Shown piece by piece: positions 1 through 9,634 of a stretch of DNA of 64,000 nucleotides. Under the pieces are notes generated by a model. That model saw only the letters and a list, made by a program, of their open reading frames with translations, was not told the DNA's origin and did no database searches. The first letter of the stretch is position 1. Each line of letters starts with the position of its first letter. Origin of the DNA: Candidatus Nitrosopumilus sp. (GTDB taxonomy: Archaea > Thermoproteota > Nitrososphaeria > Nitrososphaerales > Nitrosopumilaceae). Made by a program: the position numbers and the translations under genes. The DNA lies in assembly GCA_016125975.1 (NCBI GenBank), contig JAEFCZ010000044.1, forward strand, positions 1 to 64,000. Direction: 5' to 3'.

Positions 1-930
1 CATTTTGGATTCAGGTGACCATCCATGTCTTTTTCTTAACTGTGCTTCTGTCATGAACTTTGCAGAGTTTGTAGCCTCACTGTGTCTGAACATGTTAAGA
101 TTGACTCTTTTTTCCAAGTGCGCCATCTTTGCACGTCTTGCAAACATTGCACGAGCTGCAGGATATGTCAACTGTTCTCCATAGTGGTTCTTGTTGAGAT
201 TAATCCATACAGGAGCATCAGGATTATTCTTGAATGGATGGTTTGACATCCAGCTTGCCAAACTTGGTGTTGATTTTATCAATCTCACAGTTCTTGGTCC
301 TGTCTTTCCATCAACATGCAAGTTTGCACCGTACTGATCAAACTTTACATGTTTTATCAAAATACTGAGAATTTCTCCAGGTCTTGTACCTACTTCATAA
401 TGACAATCAATCAATGCTCTGTCTCTTCCGTTCTCACCACACACATGTAACAATCTTGAAATGTCATCTTTTGTCAACATGTCCTCTCGAATTATTTTGT
501 CTTTGACTCGTCTCATTCTGATTTGTGCAGTTTCTGGAGGATCACCCACTTCAACAAACTCTCTTGAGCCAAGTCTCAGCCATCTAATGAAAATTTTCAA
601 AACTTTTTTGTGATCATAAGAATAGTTTGTCTCCTTTCCTGATTCATCTGAATGTTTCTGTATTATCTCATAAACTAAATTCTCCATGTCGTGTTTTGTT
701 ACATCTTCCCAATCTTTTTGTAGCATTCGTGAGAGTCCAAGTAATGTTCTGAGATGTTTCTGTCTTGTTGCAATGGCTATTGATTGGCGAACCATCTCCA
801 TGTCGTATCTGTCAATCAGTTGAGAATTATTCTCAGACAGTTCAATCTGGAGTTTTCTTTTGATCCCTTTCATGATGGTATCATAATCATGAATTTGTCT
901 CTTCTTGACTGTCTTTAGGCTCAATGCCAT
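1..930 (-). CDS. tyrosine recombinase / phage-type integrase (C-terminus runs off the window start)
   Basis: Own translation of the minus strand from ATG at 930 gives MALSLKTVKKRQIHDYDTIMKGIKRKLQIEL...CHYEVGTRPGEILSIL...NMFRHSEATNSAKFMTEAQLRKRHGWSPESKM; R (GTRPGE) and HxxR (FRHSEAT) recombinase motifs; open to window edge. Confidence 0.85.
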   Translation of the reverse strand, partial: MALSLKTVKKRQIHDYDTIMKGIKRKLQIELSENNSQLIDRYDMEMVRQSIAIATRQKHLRTLLGLSRMLQKDWEDVTKHDMENLVYEIIQKHSDESGKETNYSYDHKKVLKIFIRWLRLGSREFVEVGDPPETAQIRMRRVKDKIIREDMLTKDDISRLLHVCGENGRDRALIDCHYEVGTRPGEILSILIKHVKFDQYGANLHVDGKTGPRTVRLIKSTPSLASWMSNHPFKNNPDAPVWINLNKNHYGEQLTYPAARAMFARRAKMAHLEKRVNLNMFRHSEATNSAKFMTEAQLRKRHGWSPESKM

Positions 931-967
931 AACATATGCAGGTGAGGATATTAAACAGAATTATGTG

Positions 968-1081
968 TGCCGGGGGCGAGTTTCGAACTCGCGACCTCCA
1001 GATTATGAGTATTGCCTTAGTTGGAGAACCGCTAGAGTTTACCAAGTAACTGGCACTCTAACCAGGCTGAGCTACCCCGGC
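968..1081 (-). tRNA. tRNA-Met (CAT, elongator type) with a 39-nt intron (about 1011-1049)
   Basis: Minus strand GCCGGGGTAGCTCAGCCTGGTTAGAGTGCCAG-[39 nt]-ACTCATAATCTGGAGGTCGCGAGTTCGAAACTCGCCCCCGGCA; acceptor 7/7, D, anticodon (CCAGA/TCTGG) and T arms all pair once the intron is removed; mature length 75 nt. Confidence 0.9.
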
Positions 1082-1231
1082 ATATTATATGCCTGAAAAT
1101 ATGGGAAATTAAATGATTCTTTCAAAATTTTGCTTGCATTTTTGTTTTCTATGAATCGATTTTCTCAAAAAAATACACTGCATGGCAATGAATATCGACT
1201 CTTTAACTTCTTTTTTGGAATATTAGCCTCA

Positions 1232-2850
1232 ATGAGAAAATCCTATCAAAAAATCACTTTTCTGACATCTATTTTGATGATTTCAACAATATTGATGTCT
1301 ACTCAGGATTTCTCAAATAATGCATTTGCTGATGATGAAGGAATTGCTCACGAATATGACTTTGTAGCAGGAATTCATAACAAAATTACTTTTCATTTTA
1401 GAGATGGTGTTGAAACCGTAAATTTCCCTGTATTTGCGACTACTGCTGATATTGTAGAAAATACTGGAACTACTTTTAGAATAGAAGGAGTAGTTGGACA
1501 TAACCCCCACCTACATATGGCCTTAGATGAAGCATACAAACATAGATTATCAACATTAACAGCAGGTAGTAGTTTTGAATATGATCATAGATTTTTTGAT
1601 ATTGATGTAGATGTTATGCAAAGTACAACTGTTTTAAAATCATTTGAATATAATAATTGTGAAATTCTTTCACATGGAGTTTCAACTCTTACTGATGACT
1701 ATGAGTCATGCCATCTGCCAGAATCTGGTTTTGCAATTGTCAATTCAATAGAATTTAGATGTGGTGGCGTACACATTAATCAAGAAGAAATACTCCCAGG
1801 TTCATATCAATCTACAAAACCTTTTACAGACTATGGTTCTTTACCATTCAAACAAGCTGAAGGCCTCAAAACATTTCTAACATTTGAATTTGATAATGGT
1901 ATTGAAAAAATAGAATCTGTAATTTTTACTTTAACTGGAGGATTTAGTGAGGAAGATTTTGGAACGCCTAGTTTCCAAATAATTACTGCAGTATTGCCTC
2001 ACCCATTAATTGATAATGCAATAATAAAATCCCAAAAAGTCAGTGGATTAGCATCTCCGTTTAATGAAGACTTTGATGTAAATGTAGAACTTGTAACTCC
2101 TGAAAAATCAAGTGGTATTGCATTAGTAAGTCCTGCTCAAACAGTTCGCTCCCTTGAATTTGATGATTGTATTGTAAGTGGATATGATATACTTACTTTA
2201 CAAGATAAAGAAGAGGGGTATACTGGAAAACGTGGATTTGCAACTGCTGAAATACTTGATGTTGAATGCTCTGGTGTGGATGGCAAACATCTCTCATCTG
2301 ATACCGTAGACTCCTCACCTGTTTTATCTATTGATTATAACATGGGAACTGGCCCTCGTGCAGTAGCTACTTTTGACTTTTTTGATGTAACTGAAGTTAT
2401 AGAATTTCCTGAATTTCATCAAGGAAATTTGCTTACTCGAGGAAGTCCTACATTTGAACTTGTAGGAGTTCCTGGAAACACTCCATTATTACATGAAATC
2501 GTTGATAATGCAAGAAAGGCAAGTTCTAAATCAACTGGTGTTTCTACATCTGATGAAACCTTTGATGTAAATGTTGGAATGATGTATGGAGATATACTTT
2601 CTCGCGGATATGATTATACGATTGTCGTGTAACAGATTATATCTTAAAAACTGAACATGACCTTGAAGAAAGTTTTTACAAAGGCTTTGCAATGACTAAT
2701 GAATTTCATTTTGAATGTTTAGGATACCGTCCAATTGACCCACACCTTGGAACACTTGATCCACTAAAAGCAGAAAGTGAATCATCTAAGGATTATCAGT
2801 CTAAACAGCGCTCAACCTGGGCACCTGGTTTTTCATATGTCCCAAAATAA
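1232..2850 (+). pseudogene. secreted repeat protein with signal peptide, frameshifted near 2618
   Basis: ORF 1130-2632 with likely start at 1232 (MRKSYQKITFLTSILMISTILMSTQDFSNNAFA). The reading continues in another frame from 2620 (DCRVTDYILKTEHDLEESFYKGFAMTNEFHFECLGYRPIDPHLG...YVPK*), completing a third copy of an internal repeat. Confidence 0.75.
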
Positions 2851-2858
2851 TCTTTTAA

Positions 2859-4514
2859 TTATTTAATTTCATTCCACTTTATATTTTCATTTTTAACCCA
2901 AAGGAATTTCTTTTGAAGTGCTGATGTGTATAATTTCTCCCATTCTGCACCTACTTCATCAGTCCATGCTTTGAAAACCCGTGGATCTATGTAATTTCTT
3001 AGTGAAGTTCCAATATTGTAATCTCTAGTTTTTTCAGACAAATCAACTTGTAACTTTAATTTCTCAATTCTTTCTTTGTGTTTTTGTTTCTGTTTCTTGA
3101 TTTGCTCATTTAATGTCTTGATTCTTTTTTCTTTGTTTTTCTTTTGAGTGTCTGTTTTTGGTTCAGATGATTCTACCTTTTTGAGGGTTTGCTGTGTTTT
3201 CTCCCATGCTTTTTTTCTCTCTCTAGTCTTGAGTGTATCTTTCTTTTTTTGTAATGATTGCTCAAATGTTTTTGGAATTGTTCGTTTGTGATTACACATT
3301 ATAGCTGCTTCAAGATTTGCCAGTTTTGCATGGTATAATTTTTCGTTATCTGATTTTCCTTTCATATTGTCATGTTTTACAAGATAATCTTTGACGACTG
3401 TAGTTGCTTGGTATGTTCTAAACACTTTGGCAGTTACTCCCTTCACAATTCCTGAAAAATATTTGTTTACATCTCTAGATGTAATGTTGTGGAAAATTTC
3501 CTCATTTGGTTTTTTCTTTTCAATTAATTTTTTGAGATTTTCTTGAAATTGCTTATCATCTCCAACAGCCTTGACTGTCTCTTGCCACCTTACACTATCT
3601 TTTCCTAAAAAGTCAAACTCTATAGCATCAGAAGTAATTTTGATGTGTTCTTTTCTTAGAGTTGTAGCACCTACAGTATCTGCTTCATCTGGATCTTTTT
3701 CATCTCCAACTCTCATTGCGGTTCTATAAATCAAATAACATGCAGTAGCAACATTTCTCTTTTTAGGATCTTTCATATCTTTGACCATTGCTCTTTTAAT
3801 TTTTTCAATTTCTTTTTCAAGTTTGACAGCTTTTTCGTACTTTTCTTTGTCTCTACCTTGTTTTAGGTCTGAACTATCTGCTAACCAAACATACTTTCTT
3901 TTTTGTGTAAGAAAATCCATCCAACTAGCTAACCACATAGAATCTTTATCATGAATAATTTTACCCCATTCTCCTTCAGGAACTTTGGATTCTTTTCCAA
4001 GATTTAGTGTGACATCTTTATACGTAACACGAGGTTTCCACCTTCCTCGAAGTGGATGTTCTCCTCTTCCAATAAAAATTCCTGGAGGTTCTGCCATATA
4101 GTTGCCTACTTCAACTTCTTTTTGATCCATCAACGCAACCCCGTATTTTGCTTTGAGTTCTTCTCGAAGTTCTTTTCTTTTTGCAGCAATTACCTTTTTT
4201 TCTTCTTTTGTCATCATCTCTTTGAGATCTTTTTCCTTATCCACTAGTTTGTAAGCATCTGAAAAATCGATATTCTCATATGAAATTTTTTTGAATTTAG
4301 AATCTAAAGTCTTTGCAAAATCTGCTGTAAAGTTTTTTTGAAAAACCTTGTCTTGAGCATATGGGGTGTCTTTCTTTTTTGCCCATTGGTAAATCATCTC
4401 TTCTTGGTCTAAATTGAGATCTACTTTTTCTCCTTTGATCTTTATCTTGATTCCTTGTGCCTCGTAAGCTGGAGGAAATAAGATTCCATTGTGTTGTAGC
4501 GTTTTCCATTTCAT
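2859..4514 (-). CDS. DNA topoisomerase I, type IB (eukaryote-like)
   Basis: Topo IB core: FPPAYEAQGIKIKIKGEKVDL, RGEHPLRGRWKPRV, CYLIYRTAMRVGDEKDPDEADTVGATTLR, and active-site-like GTSLRNYIDPRV. Confidence 0.93.
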   Translation of the reverse strand: MKWKTLQHNGILFPPAYEAQGIKIKIKGEKVDLNLDQEEMIYQWAKKKDTPYAQDKVFQKNFTADFAKTLDSKFKKISYENIDFSDAYKLVDKEKDLKEMMTKEEKKVIAAKRKELREELKAKYGVALMDQKEVEVGNYMAEPPGIFIGRGEHPLRGRWKPRVTYKDVTLNLGKESKVPEGEWGKIIHDKDSMWLASWMDFLTQKRKYVWLADSSDLKQGRDKEKYEKAVKLEKEIEKIKRAMVKDMKDPKKRNVATACYLIYRTAMRVGDEKDPDEADTVGATTLRKEHIKITSDAIEFDFLGKDSVRWQETVKAVGDDKQFQENLKKLIEKKKPNEEIFHNITSRDVNKYFSGIVKGVTAKVFRTYQATTVVKDYLVKHDNMKGKSDNEKLYHAKLANLEAAIMCNHKRTIPKTFEQSLQKKKDTLKTRERKKAWEKTQQTLKKVESSEPKTDTQKKNKEKRIKTLNEQIKKQKQKHKERIEKLKLQVDLSEKTRDYNIGTSLRNYIDPRVFKAWTDEVGAEWEKLYTSALQKKFLWVKNENIKWNEIK

Positions 4515-4592
4515 TCTTTTTCACTTTAAAATTGCGGACTTTGACAAAAACTGGACCTCATATGTATATCAAGTTAACGTACAAGTACGATG

Positions 4593-5423
4593 TTAGGCAG
4601 GAAAGATCTCTTTACTCATGTATTTCTCAAATTCCAAGTCTGTTTTCATTTTCTTTGCCTCCATGAACATGGCTGCATCTGTCCCAACAACATATCTGGG
4701 AAGCATCTCTTCATCATGAATTGCTTTGATGATGACTTCTGCTACTTGTGATGGTGCAGTTCCCATCTGAACCATCATTTTTAGTCCCGCCAAAATATGA
4801 TCTGTTAATTCCTTGTATTTTGTGTCTGTCTTTGAGTCTGGAATTTTCATTGATTCAAAAAAGTTTGTCTTGATTACTCCTGGTTCAATTAGAGTAGTTT
4901 TAATTCCAAATTGGCCTAATTCATATCGTAAACATTCTCCCAACCCCTCTAATGCAAATTTTGAGCTGATGTATGCCGGAGATCCTGGTAATCCCATTCT
5001 TCCAGCAACAGAACTAATGTTAATAATACTTCCTGATTTTTGATTTCTCATAATTGGTGCAACTTCTTGAATAATTCTTACAATGCTAAAAAAATTAGTT
5101 TCAAATTGTTTTCTAAAATCATCTACTGAAACATCTTCTGTACATCCAAATTGTCCATACCCTGCATTATTTACTAAAACATCTAATCTCCCAGCAGAAT
5201 CAATTACTTTCTTTACTGCTGATACAATTGATTCCTCTTTATCTACGTCAAGATCTATTATTTCAATTTGAAGATTTTCTTTTTTTGCAGCATTTTCTAA
5301 TTCACTTGCTTTTGACAAGTCTCTCATGCTGGCAAATGTATGATGTCCATCTTTTGCAAGTGCTAATGCTGCTTCTAGTCCAATCCCTGAAGAACTTCCA
5401 GTTACAAGAGCTACTTTTTCCAT
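4593..5423 (-). CDS. short-chain dehydrogenase/reductase (SDR)
   Basis: VTGSSSGIG, NNAG and Y-x3-K (YISSK) motifs. Confidence 0.92.
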   Translation of the reverse strand: MEKVALVTGSSSGIGLEAALALAKDGHHTFASMRDLSKASELENAAKKENLQIEIIDLDVDKEESIVSAVKKVIDSAGRLDVLVNNAGYGQFGCTEDVSVDDFRKQFETNFFSIVRIIQEVAPIMRNQKSGSIINISSVAGRMGLPGSPAYISSKFALEGLGECLRYELGQFGIKTTLIEPGVIKTNFFESMKIPDSKTDTKYKELTDHILAGLKMMVQMGTAPSQVAEVIIKAIHDEEMLPRYVVGTDAAMFMEAKKMKTDLEFEKYMSKEIFPA

Positions 5424-5461
5424 GATGATTCTAATTTTTTGTTATATTTATCCCATTTTGA

Positions 5462-7972
5462 TTATACTAAGGGTCTGTCGCCTTCTGTAGGGTCAACTAG
5501 TTCTGTTTTCTCACCATCATTGATTCTCTCCAAAATTTCTAATGCTGAATATTTGTGAAGATATTCGTTGTTGTTTCCACATCTGTATGAGAATGTACAT
5601 CGAGGACATCCAGCTTCATTTTTGCATGGACATTCCTTTACGATAAACATGCTTCTCTCAAGTGCTTGCTCAAATCTATCATAGAGAGCTTTGCTAGCAC
5701 CGCTACCTCCAATTGCTCCATCATAGATGAAAATCAAGCCTGATGTTCCTAGTGATATGCCTCCCAAGTCTTGAGAAACGCCTCCTGTAATCATATTACT
5801 TCCCTCAATTACGACGTGCTCTGTTGCATGGTATCCGCTGGCTTCAGTATATTCTTCATCTTCAGAATCTTCCATTACTTTAAGAGGTCTTGGTGCATGA
5901 AAGACAATTCCCTTTGTAACAAAATCATATTCTAATGGTGTATCAAGCATGACTTTTTCACCCTGTGTCACTTCTTGTCCTAACTCGATATTGACATATC
6001 CGTATACTTTTTTCTCAATATGTAATTTACAAAAAGCAATTTCTACACCATTTGCTACCCTTCTCTCAAAAACTGTTTTAATTGTTGGCCATTCTTCAGT
6101 TAATGCTTTTGTATAGTATGGATAGTCCCTAGGAATTCTTTCAATCTTTGCATAATTTTTTTCTGGATAATCAAACTCTTTTACTTTGTAGCGAATACCT
6201 GCAAGAAAATAGATTGCGTCTTTGTGTAATTCTTCTAATGCAATTGGTAAAATTCTATCTCCCACTTTTTTACCATTTAAGAAAATATCAATTGATTGTC
6301 CTATTCCTCTAATACTGTATTCGTTTAGAAGAGAATTGATTTTATCAAAATTTGGAATTATTCTATTGTTGAATTCTTTTAGATTCTCTTTGATGATGTG
6401 TTGTTCTATTACTTCTTGGTGTTCTTTGAGTTCGTGTTTTGAAATTGGTCTATCACATGCCATTGCTAATGCTTGAAATTCTTCTACAAATGGATTCTTG
6501 GGATCGATGTAAGTTTTCTCAGTATCTTCAAAATAGTCATCAGGATGATTCTTGTAGTATTGTGAAATTGGATCATTTCCTAAAGCCAAAAACGCATACC
6601 CTCTCTGGCCTTTTCTTGCAGCCCTTCCGATTCTCTGAATTAGTCGATTTACTGGGATGGTAGATGAAATCACACAGTCCACATTTCCTACATCTATGCC
6701 TAATTCAAGCGTAGGAGTACATGAAATCGCATCAAGCATATCCTCTTTGAACTGCTTTTCAACAAATGTACGATAATTTGCCATCAATCCTGCCCTGTGA
6801 ACTTTGATGTTTACTTTTTGCTTTTTTGCCTGAATTGCTAAAAGTTCTGAATTTAGATGTGAGTTGTTAAAGACCATTGTTTTGTGATTTTTTTGAGTAA
6901 GTTTCTTTGTTAATTCTACCATCAATGCTCTTTGAGTTCGAAGTGATGGGAAAAGCATTGCAAAATCTGTTTGGCCTTTTTTTCCAAAACCTTGAATTTT
7001 TTGCATCTTTTCTCCGAATAGTTTTTCACAAAATTCTTTTGCATCCTCAAGTGTAGCTGATGCTGCCACAAATTGCAACTTGTTTGTGCAAATTCTCTTG
7101 AGTCTCTTTATGATGTAATGGACATTAGAACCAAAAATTCCTGAATATACATGAGCCTCATCAATAACTAGAATTTTAGTTGATGATAATATTGATGAGA
7201 ATTTTGTTTGATGCCACATGTGATAGTGTAACACATCAAAGTTTGTGACAAGAATATGTGGAGGATTTTCAATGATTTGTCTTCTTTCTGCTAATTTTGT
7301 GTCTCCATCAAAGACCTTAACCTCAACTTTGATTTTATCTGCAAACTTTTTGATCTTTGGGAGTTGGTCTCTTGCAAGTGCCTTTGTTGGATACGCAAAT
7401 ATTGCAAAGACATTCCCATCACTTGCATCTTTTTTTATTCTTTGAATTACTGGAATTAAAAATGCCTCTGTTTTTCCTGAGGCAGTAGGTGCTTCTATGA
7501 TAACATTTTCTCCATATGTAATTTCACCAATTGCATCTTCTTGAAATTTGTAAAACTGTTTGATTTCTAATTCTTTGAGATGCTCTGTAATTGATTCATC
7601 TAATCCCAAATCTTCAACTTTGCAGCCCATTTTAGGCTCAGGATTACTCAAAACCTTGTATTGTGAAATGTAATCTTTTTTTGAAAATAAAATTTCTTGA
7701 GTTATTTTATCTGGTTTGTTTTTACCAATCATCTCTTTGATTTCACTTTCTGCCCTTACAATTCCCTCATCTTTGAGGTCTTCAGATAGTCCTTTTTCAG
7801 AAACTAGACCTTTGTCATATCTTGAAAGAAACTCCAAAAACACCTCATCTACGTTTTTCGAGAATTTTAATAGATCTTCAATCCCACAATTTCCACAAGA
7901 CACATGCATCTTTTTGTTGAAAGTCTTTTGAATCTCAATTCTGGACTTGCATTTTGGACATGATAATTTCAA
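5462..7972 (-). CDS. DEAD/DEAH-box helicase with C-terminal DUF1998-like domain and Cys cluster (YprA/MrfA type)
   Basis: APTASGKTEAF Walker A, DEAH box (VIDEAHVYSG), QRIGRAARKGQ motif VI, C-terminal CPCKNEAGCPRCTFSYRCGNNNEYL. Confidence 0.88.
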   Translation of the reverse strand: MKLSCPKCKSRIEIQKTFNKKMHVSCGNCGIEDLLKFSKNVDEVFLEFLSRYDKGLVSEKGLSEDLKDEGIVRAESEIKEMIGKNKPDKITQEILFSKKDYISQYKVLSNPEPKMGCKVEDLGLDESITEHLKELEIKQFYKFQEDAIGEITYGENVIIEAPTASGKTEAFLIPVIQRIKKDASDGNVFAIFAYPTKALARDQLPKIKKFADKIKVEVKVFDGDTKLAERRQIIENPPHILVTNFDVLHYHMWHQTKFSSILSSTKILVIDEAHVYSGIFGSNVHYIIKRLKRICTNKLQFVAASATLEDAKEFCEKLFGEKMQKIQGFGKKGQTDFAMLFPSLRTQRALMVELTKKLTQKNHKTMVFNNSHLNSELLAIQAKKQKVNIKVHRAGLMANYRTFVEKQFKEDMLDAISCTPTLELGIDVGNVDCVISSTIPVNRLIQRIGRAARKGQRGYAFLALGNDPISQYYKNHPDDYFEDTEKTYIDPKNPFVEEFQALAMACDRPISKHELKEHQEVIEQHIIKENLKEFNNRIIPNFDKINSLLNEYSIRGIGQSIDIFLNGKKVGDRILPIALEELHKDAIYFLAGIRYKVKEFDYPEKNYAKIERIPRDYPYYTKALTEEWPTIKTVFERRVANGVEIAFCKLHIEKKVYGYVNIELGQEVTQGEKVMLDTPLEYDFVTKGIVFHAPRPLKVMEDSEDEEYTEASGYHATEHVVIEGSNMITGGVSQDLGGISLGTSGLIFIYDGAIGGSGASKALYDRFEQALERSMFIVKECPCKNEAGCPRCTFSYRCGNNNEYLHKYSALEILERINDGEKTELVDPTEGDRPLV

Positions 7973-8066
7973 GATCTATTTGATAAGAAATGATTAGTGA
8001 TTTATTGTTACTTCACAGTATTTGCCCATGACATTATTATGCTAGGAACTAGTCTTGAATTTAAAA

Positions 8067-8843
8067 ATGAAAAAAATTGAGATCAACAAAATTTACAATC
8101 AAAACTGTATAGATGGAATGAATTCTATTCCTAAAAACAAAATTGATCTTGTTATTACTGATCCCCCATTTGCCATTAATTTTAAGGCAAAAAAGGCAAA
8201 TTACAACAGAACATCATCACGTGTACTTTCTGGGTATAATGAAATCAAACCTGAAGATTACTATGATTTTACATATTCTTGGATGAGTAAAGTCTTTCGA
8301 ATTCTCAAAGATTCAGGAAGTATGTATGTATTTTCAGGATGGAATAACCTAAAGGATATTTTGCGTGCACTAGATGATGTTGGATTTATTACCATTAATC
8401 ACATTATCTGGAAATATCAATTTGGTGTCGTGACAAAAAAGAAGTTTGTCACATCTCACTATCACTGTCTTTATGTTTGTAAAGATGATAAAAAACGAAA
8501 GTTCTTTCCATTTTCTAGGTTCAAAAAAGAAGATAAAACAAAAGATGGACGCAGTCTGCACTACAAAGACAAAGAAGATGTGTGGGATATCAAAAGGGAA
8601 TACTGGACTGGTGATGAGAAAACTCCAACCAAACTTCCTTCTGAATTGATACAAAAACTCTTAGAATATTCTAGTGAAAAAAAAGACATTGTACTTGATC
8701 CTTTCCTTGGTTCAGGACAAGTTGCTGTTGTAAGTAAATCTCTCAAACGAAGATATCTTGGATTTGAAATAGTTCCTGATTATTACAAATTTGCAAAAAA
8801 ACGACTTGACAAAGATCTGTATCGAATTAAAAAATCAAAATAA
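8067..8843 (+). CDS. DNA (adenine- or cytosine-N4-specific) methyltransferase, beta-class motif order
   Basis: TDPPF (motif IV) N-terminal and LDPFLGSGQVAVV (motif I) C-terminal; ORF track start 8055 is TTG, ATG at 8067. Confidence 0.88.
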   Translation: MKKIEINKIYNQNCIDGMNSIPKNKIDLVITDPPFAINFKAKKANYNRTSSRVLSGYNEIKPEDYYDFTYSWMSKVFRILKDSGSMYVFSGWNNLKDILRALDDVGFITINHIIWKYQFGVVTKKKFVTSHYHCLYVCKDDKKRKFFPFSRFKKEDKTKDGRSLHYKDKEDVWDIKREYWTGDEKTPTKLPSELIQKLLEYSSEKKDIVLDPFLGSGQVAVVSKSLKRRYLGFEIVPDYYKFAKKRLDKDLYRIKKSK

Positions 8844-9191
8844 TTATTGATTGTTTTCTGGCTCGTCTATTTTCTTTTGACCAATTTTATTTGAAATAAT
8901 TTTTCGCAACTCGTCGTCTGTTTTATCATCTGTTTTGACTCCTATTGATTTTGCAATGGTTTCTAGTTTTTGTCTCTCTGATTCTACTGGTCCTGAAATC
9001 TTTGGTGCTTCTTCAGTAACTTCTTTCATGCTTTCTTGAATGTCGTTTTTTGCCTTGTTGTATTCGTTGACTGCTTTTCCAAGTTTTCTTGCAGCACCTG
9101 GGAGTTTTCCTGTACCTAAAATCAAAACTAGTGCGACAAAAATTATGATTATCCATTCACTACCTGCTATATTTAGTGAATAATCTATCAT
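8844..9191 (-). CDS. tatA: Sec-independent translocase TatA/E family protein
   Basis: Single N-terminal TM followed by GTGKLPGAARKLGKAVNEYNKAK amphipathic helix. Confidence 0.85.
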   Translation of the reverse strand: MIDYSLNIAGSEWIIIIFVALVLILGTGKLPGAARKLGKAVNEYNKAKNDIQESMKEVTEEAPKISGPVESERQKLETIAKSIGVKTDDKTDDELRKIISNKIGQKKIDEPENNQ

Positions 9192-9320
9192 GATCTCACA
9201 TGGCCTAATTTGAAATTAAACGTAATGTTTGAAATTATGCCTAGTTACCAATTTCATCTTTGAATATCATCTTTGAGAATATACTTAATGGTTTAAAGAA
9301 ATTCAACTGCAATTTGCTTT

Positions 9321-9476
9321 ATGAAGAAAATTGAAACAATAGTTCCATCTGGAAAGAAAGATGCAGTAATTTCGGCAATCAAAAAAGTCGGTGTAGGTGG
9401 TGTTACTGTTCATCAAGTTCAAGGTCAAGGTGCACAAGATCCTCCTTTGGTTGGAGAATTCTTTAGCAGAGAATGA
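9321..9476 (+). pseudogene. P-II-like (GlnB/GlnK superfamily) protein, N-terminal half
   Basis: MKKIETIVPSGKKDAVISAIKKVGVGGVTVHQVQGQGAQDPPLVGEFFSRE*, matching the start of P-II-like proteins; stop overlaps the next start. Confidence 0.65.
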
Positions 9477-9634
9477 TAATCTGTGTGGCAGACGATCCCA
9501 AAGTAGATGAAATCATTAATGCAATTGCAAATGTAGCATGTACTGGAACCAAAGGTGACGGTAAGGTCTTTGTTACCGAAGTAGTTGATGCACTAGATAT
9601 CTGCACAAAGAAACGTGGAACAATGGATATCTAA
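9473..9634 (+). pseudogene. P-II-like protein, C-terminal half (other frame)
   Basis: MIICVADDPKVDEIINAIANVACTGTKGDGKVFVTEVVDALDICTKKRGTMDI*; contains the P-II C-terminal signature TGxxGDGKVFV. Confidence 0.7.

Noticed and set aside
905-1096. 63-aa plus-strand ORF over the tRNA-Met gene.
   Set aside because: Covers the tRNA on the opposite strand; no coding support.
1313-1510. Minus-strand ORF opposite the secreted repeat protein.
   Set aside because: Antisense to a better supported ORF, no recognisable motif, low-complexity composition.
5462-8843. Calling the helicase-methylase pair a DISARM system.
   Set aside because: The helicase and DUF1998-like part are in one YprA/MrfA-like protein and no drmA/drmC-type partners are present.
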